This document shows positions 63,601-64,000 of a stretch of DNA of 64,000 nt, in pieces. This DNA is from Camarhynchus parvulus (taxonomy: Eukaryota; Chordata; Aves; Passeriformes; Thraupidae). Under the pieces are notes generated by a model. It worked only from the letters and a program-made list of their open reading frames with translations, made no database searches and was not told where the DNA came from. Every line of letters starts with the position of its first letter. The stretch's first letter is position 1. The stretch covers positions 1 to 64,000 of the forward strand of contig NC_044577.1 in the NCBI RefSeq assembly GCF_901933205.1, read 5' to 3'. A program made the translations under genes and the position numbers.

Positions 63601-64000
63601 GGCTCATCATGGTCCTGCTTGGGTCCACATCAGCAATTCCCTCTCGCCACTGTGAGGCTGATTCACCTTTAAGTGCAGGTTGAGATATTTGGGATGTTTA
63701 GTAGCTAACAGGCTTCCAGCAGATCCCAGATCCCCGGTGTGACACCAGAGCCTGGAATTACTATAATTAACCCTGTCTTGACTATGTCACCCCATCACAA
63801 GGAAGGACACCTGTGACCTTCTGGCTCACTGCTACCACCCTATCCAAAGAGTGAGATGGAAGGACTCTTGGAAGTCAGTTCCCCGCACAAAATCAGCCAG
63901 TTTAGGTATGTGTCATCTGTGGGGCCGGACTTCAGAGCCCCACTTTGCTTTTAAAATCTGATGTGCCTTCCAAGCACGACTTATACCCCAGGTGTGAGGA
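60610..64000. other. Right end: no gene identified
   Basis: There are moderate GC and many short open frames. Two exon-like islands on the plus strand are compatible in phase: an open stretch ending at the donor ACAAG|GTGAGG (61262/61263), and 62501-62537 between TTTTTTCAG and GTAAGT. Together they read ...STDEDVADQFHVFKTR then FEVHPEKAMSQA, which I do not recognise. A 17-base A run lies at 62990-63007. No LSS exon, expected beyond MCM3AP in the human order, was found. Confidence 0.35.

Noticed and set aside
60610..64000. LSS (lanosterol synthase), the next gene after MCM3AP in human
   Set aside because: None of the conserved LSS exon sequences could be seen on either strand; it may lie beyond the window or be elsewhere.

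Overview
The window is vertebrate nuclear DNA, almost certainly from a bird and probably a songbird. The signs are CR1 LINE 3' tails ending in the ATTCTATGA-type motif, avian-type endogenous retroviral LTRs, compact introns, and multi-exon genes that are close orthologues of human POFUT2, YBEY and MCM3AP. There are no bacterial-style operons; large open frames in the GC-rich parts are mostly chance.

Layout. 1-11 kb is gene-free and repeat-rich: an LTR-like stretch, a ~2 kb unit in tandem (copy A 1433-3426, copy B 3427-5991; only B carries a 407-bp solo LTR), AT-rich sequence, a degenerate minisatellite, then the 5' part of a decayed retrovirus (LTR, primer-binding site, leader with internal repeats) running into an unexplained 1.1-kb CpG-rich block. 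11-19.4 kb holds two solo LTRs and a retroviral-pol-like remnant. 19.9-27.9 kb is POFUT2 (minus, nine coding exons, 444 codons). YBEY (minus, three exons, 164 codons) ends only 53 bp before the POFUT2 start codon. YBEY and MCM3AP are divergent, with 386 bp between start codons and GC-box repeats plus an NRF1-type site in or next to the gap. MCM3AP (plus, 29052-49398) was resolved into 28 coding exons whose phases all agree, giving 1826 residues; its introns carry five CR1 tails and one antisense LTR with a perfect 5-bp target duplication.

50.9-60.6 kb is a tRNA cluster: Ser-GCT x3, Met-CAT, Pro-AGG x3, Pro-CGG, Ala-CGC, Ala-TGC x2 and Ser-TGA that look intact or nearly so, plus at least seven degenerate copies (Thr, Pro, Ala, Ser-CGA). 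An inverted ~280-bp duplication carries a tRNA-Ala that is complete in one copy and has lost 29 bp in the other. 60.6-64 kb has no gene I can name, only two weak exon-like islands.

Biology. POFUT2 O-fucosylates thrombospondin repeats in the ER. YBEY is the single-strand endoribonuclease/rRNA-maturation factor that acts in mitochondria in animals. MCM3AP/GANP is the scaffold of the TREX-2 mRNA export complex. The shared CpG island suggests coordinated housekeeping expression, and YBEY and POFUT2 must have overlapping or read-through transcription because no AATAAA was found between the YBEY stop and POFUT2 intron 2. I found no CRISPR array and no clearly novel enzymatic system; the most unusual content is the structure of the tRNA cluster, the tight YBEY-POFUT2 arrangement and the CpG-rich block beside the retroviral leader.
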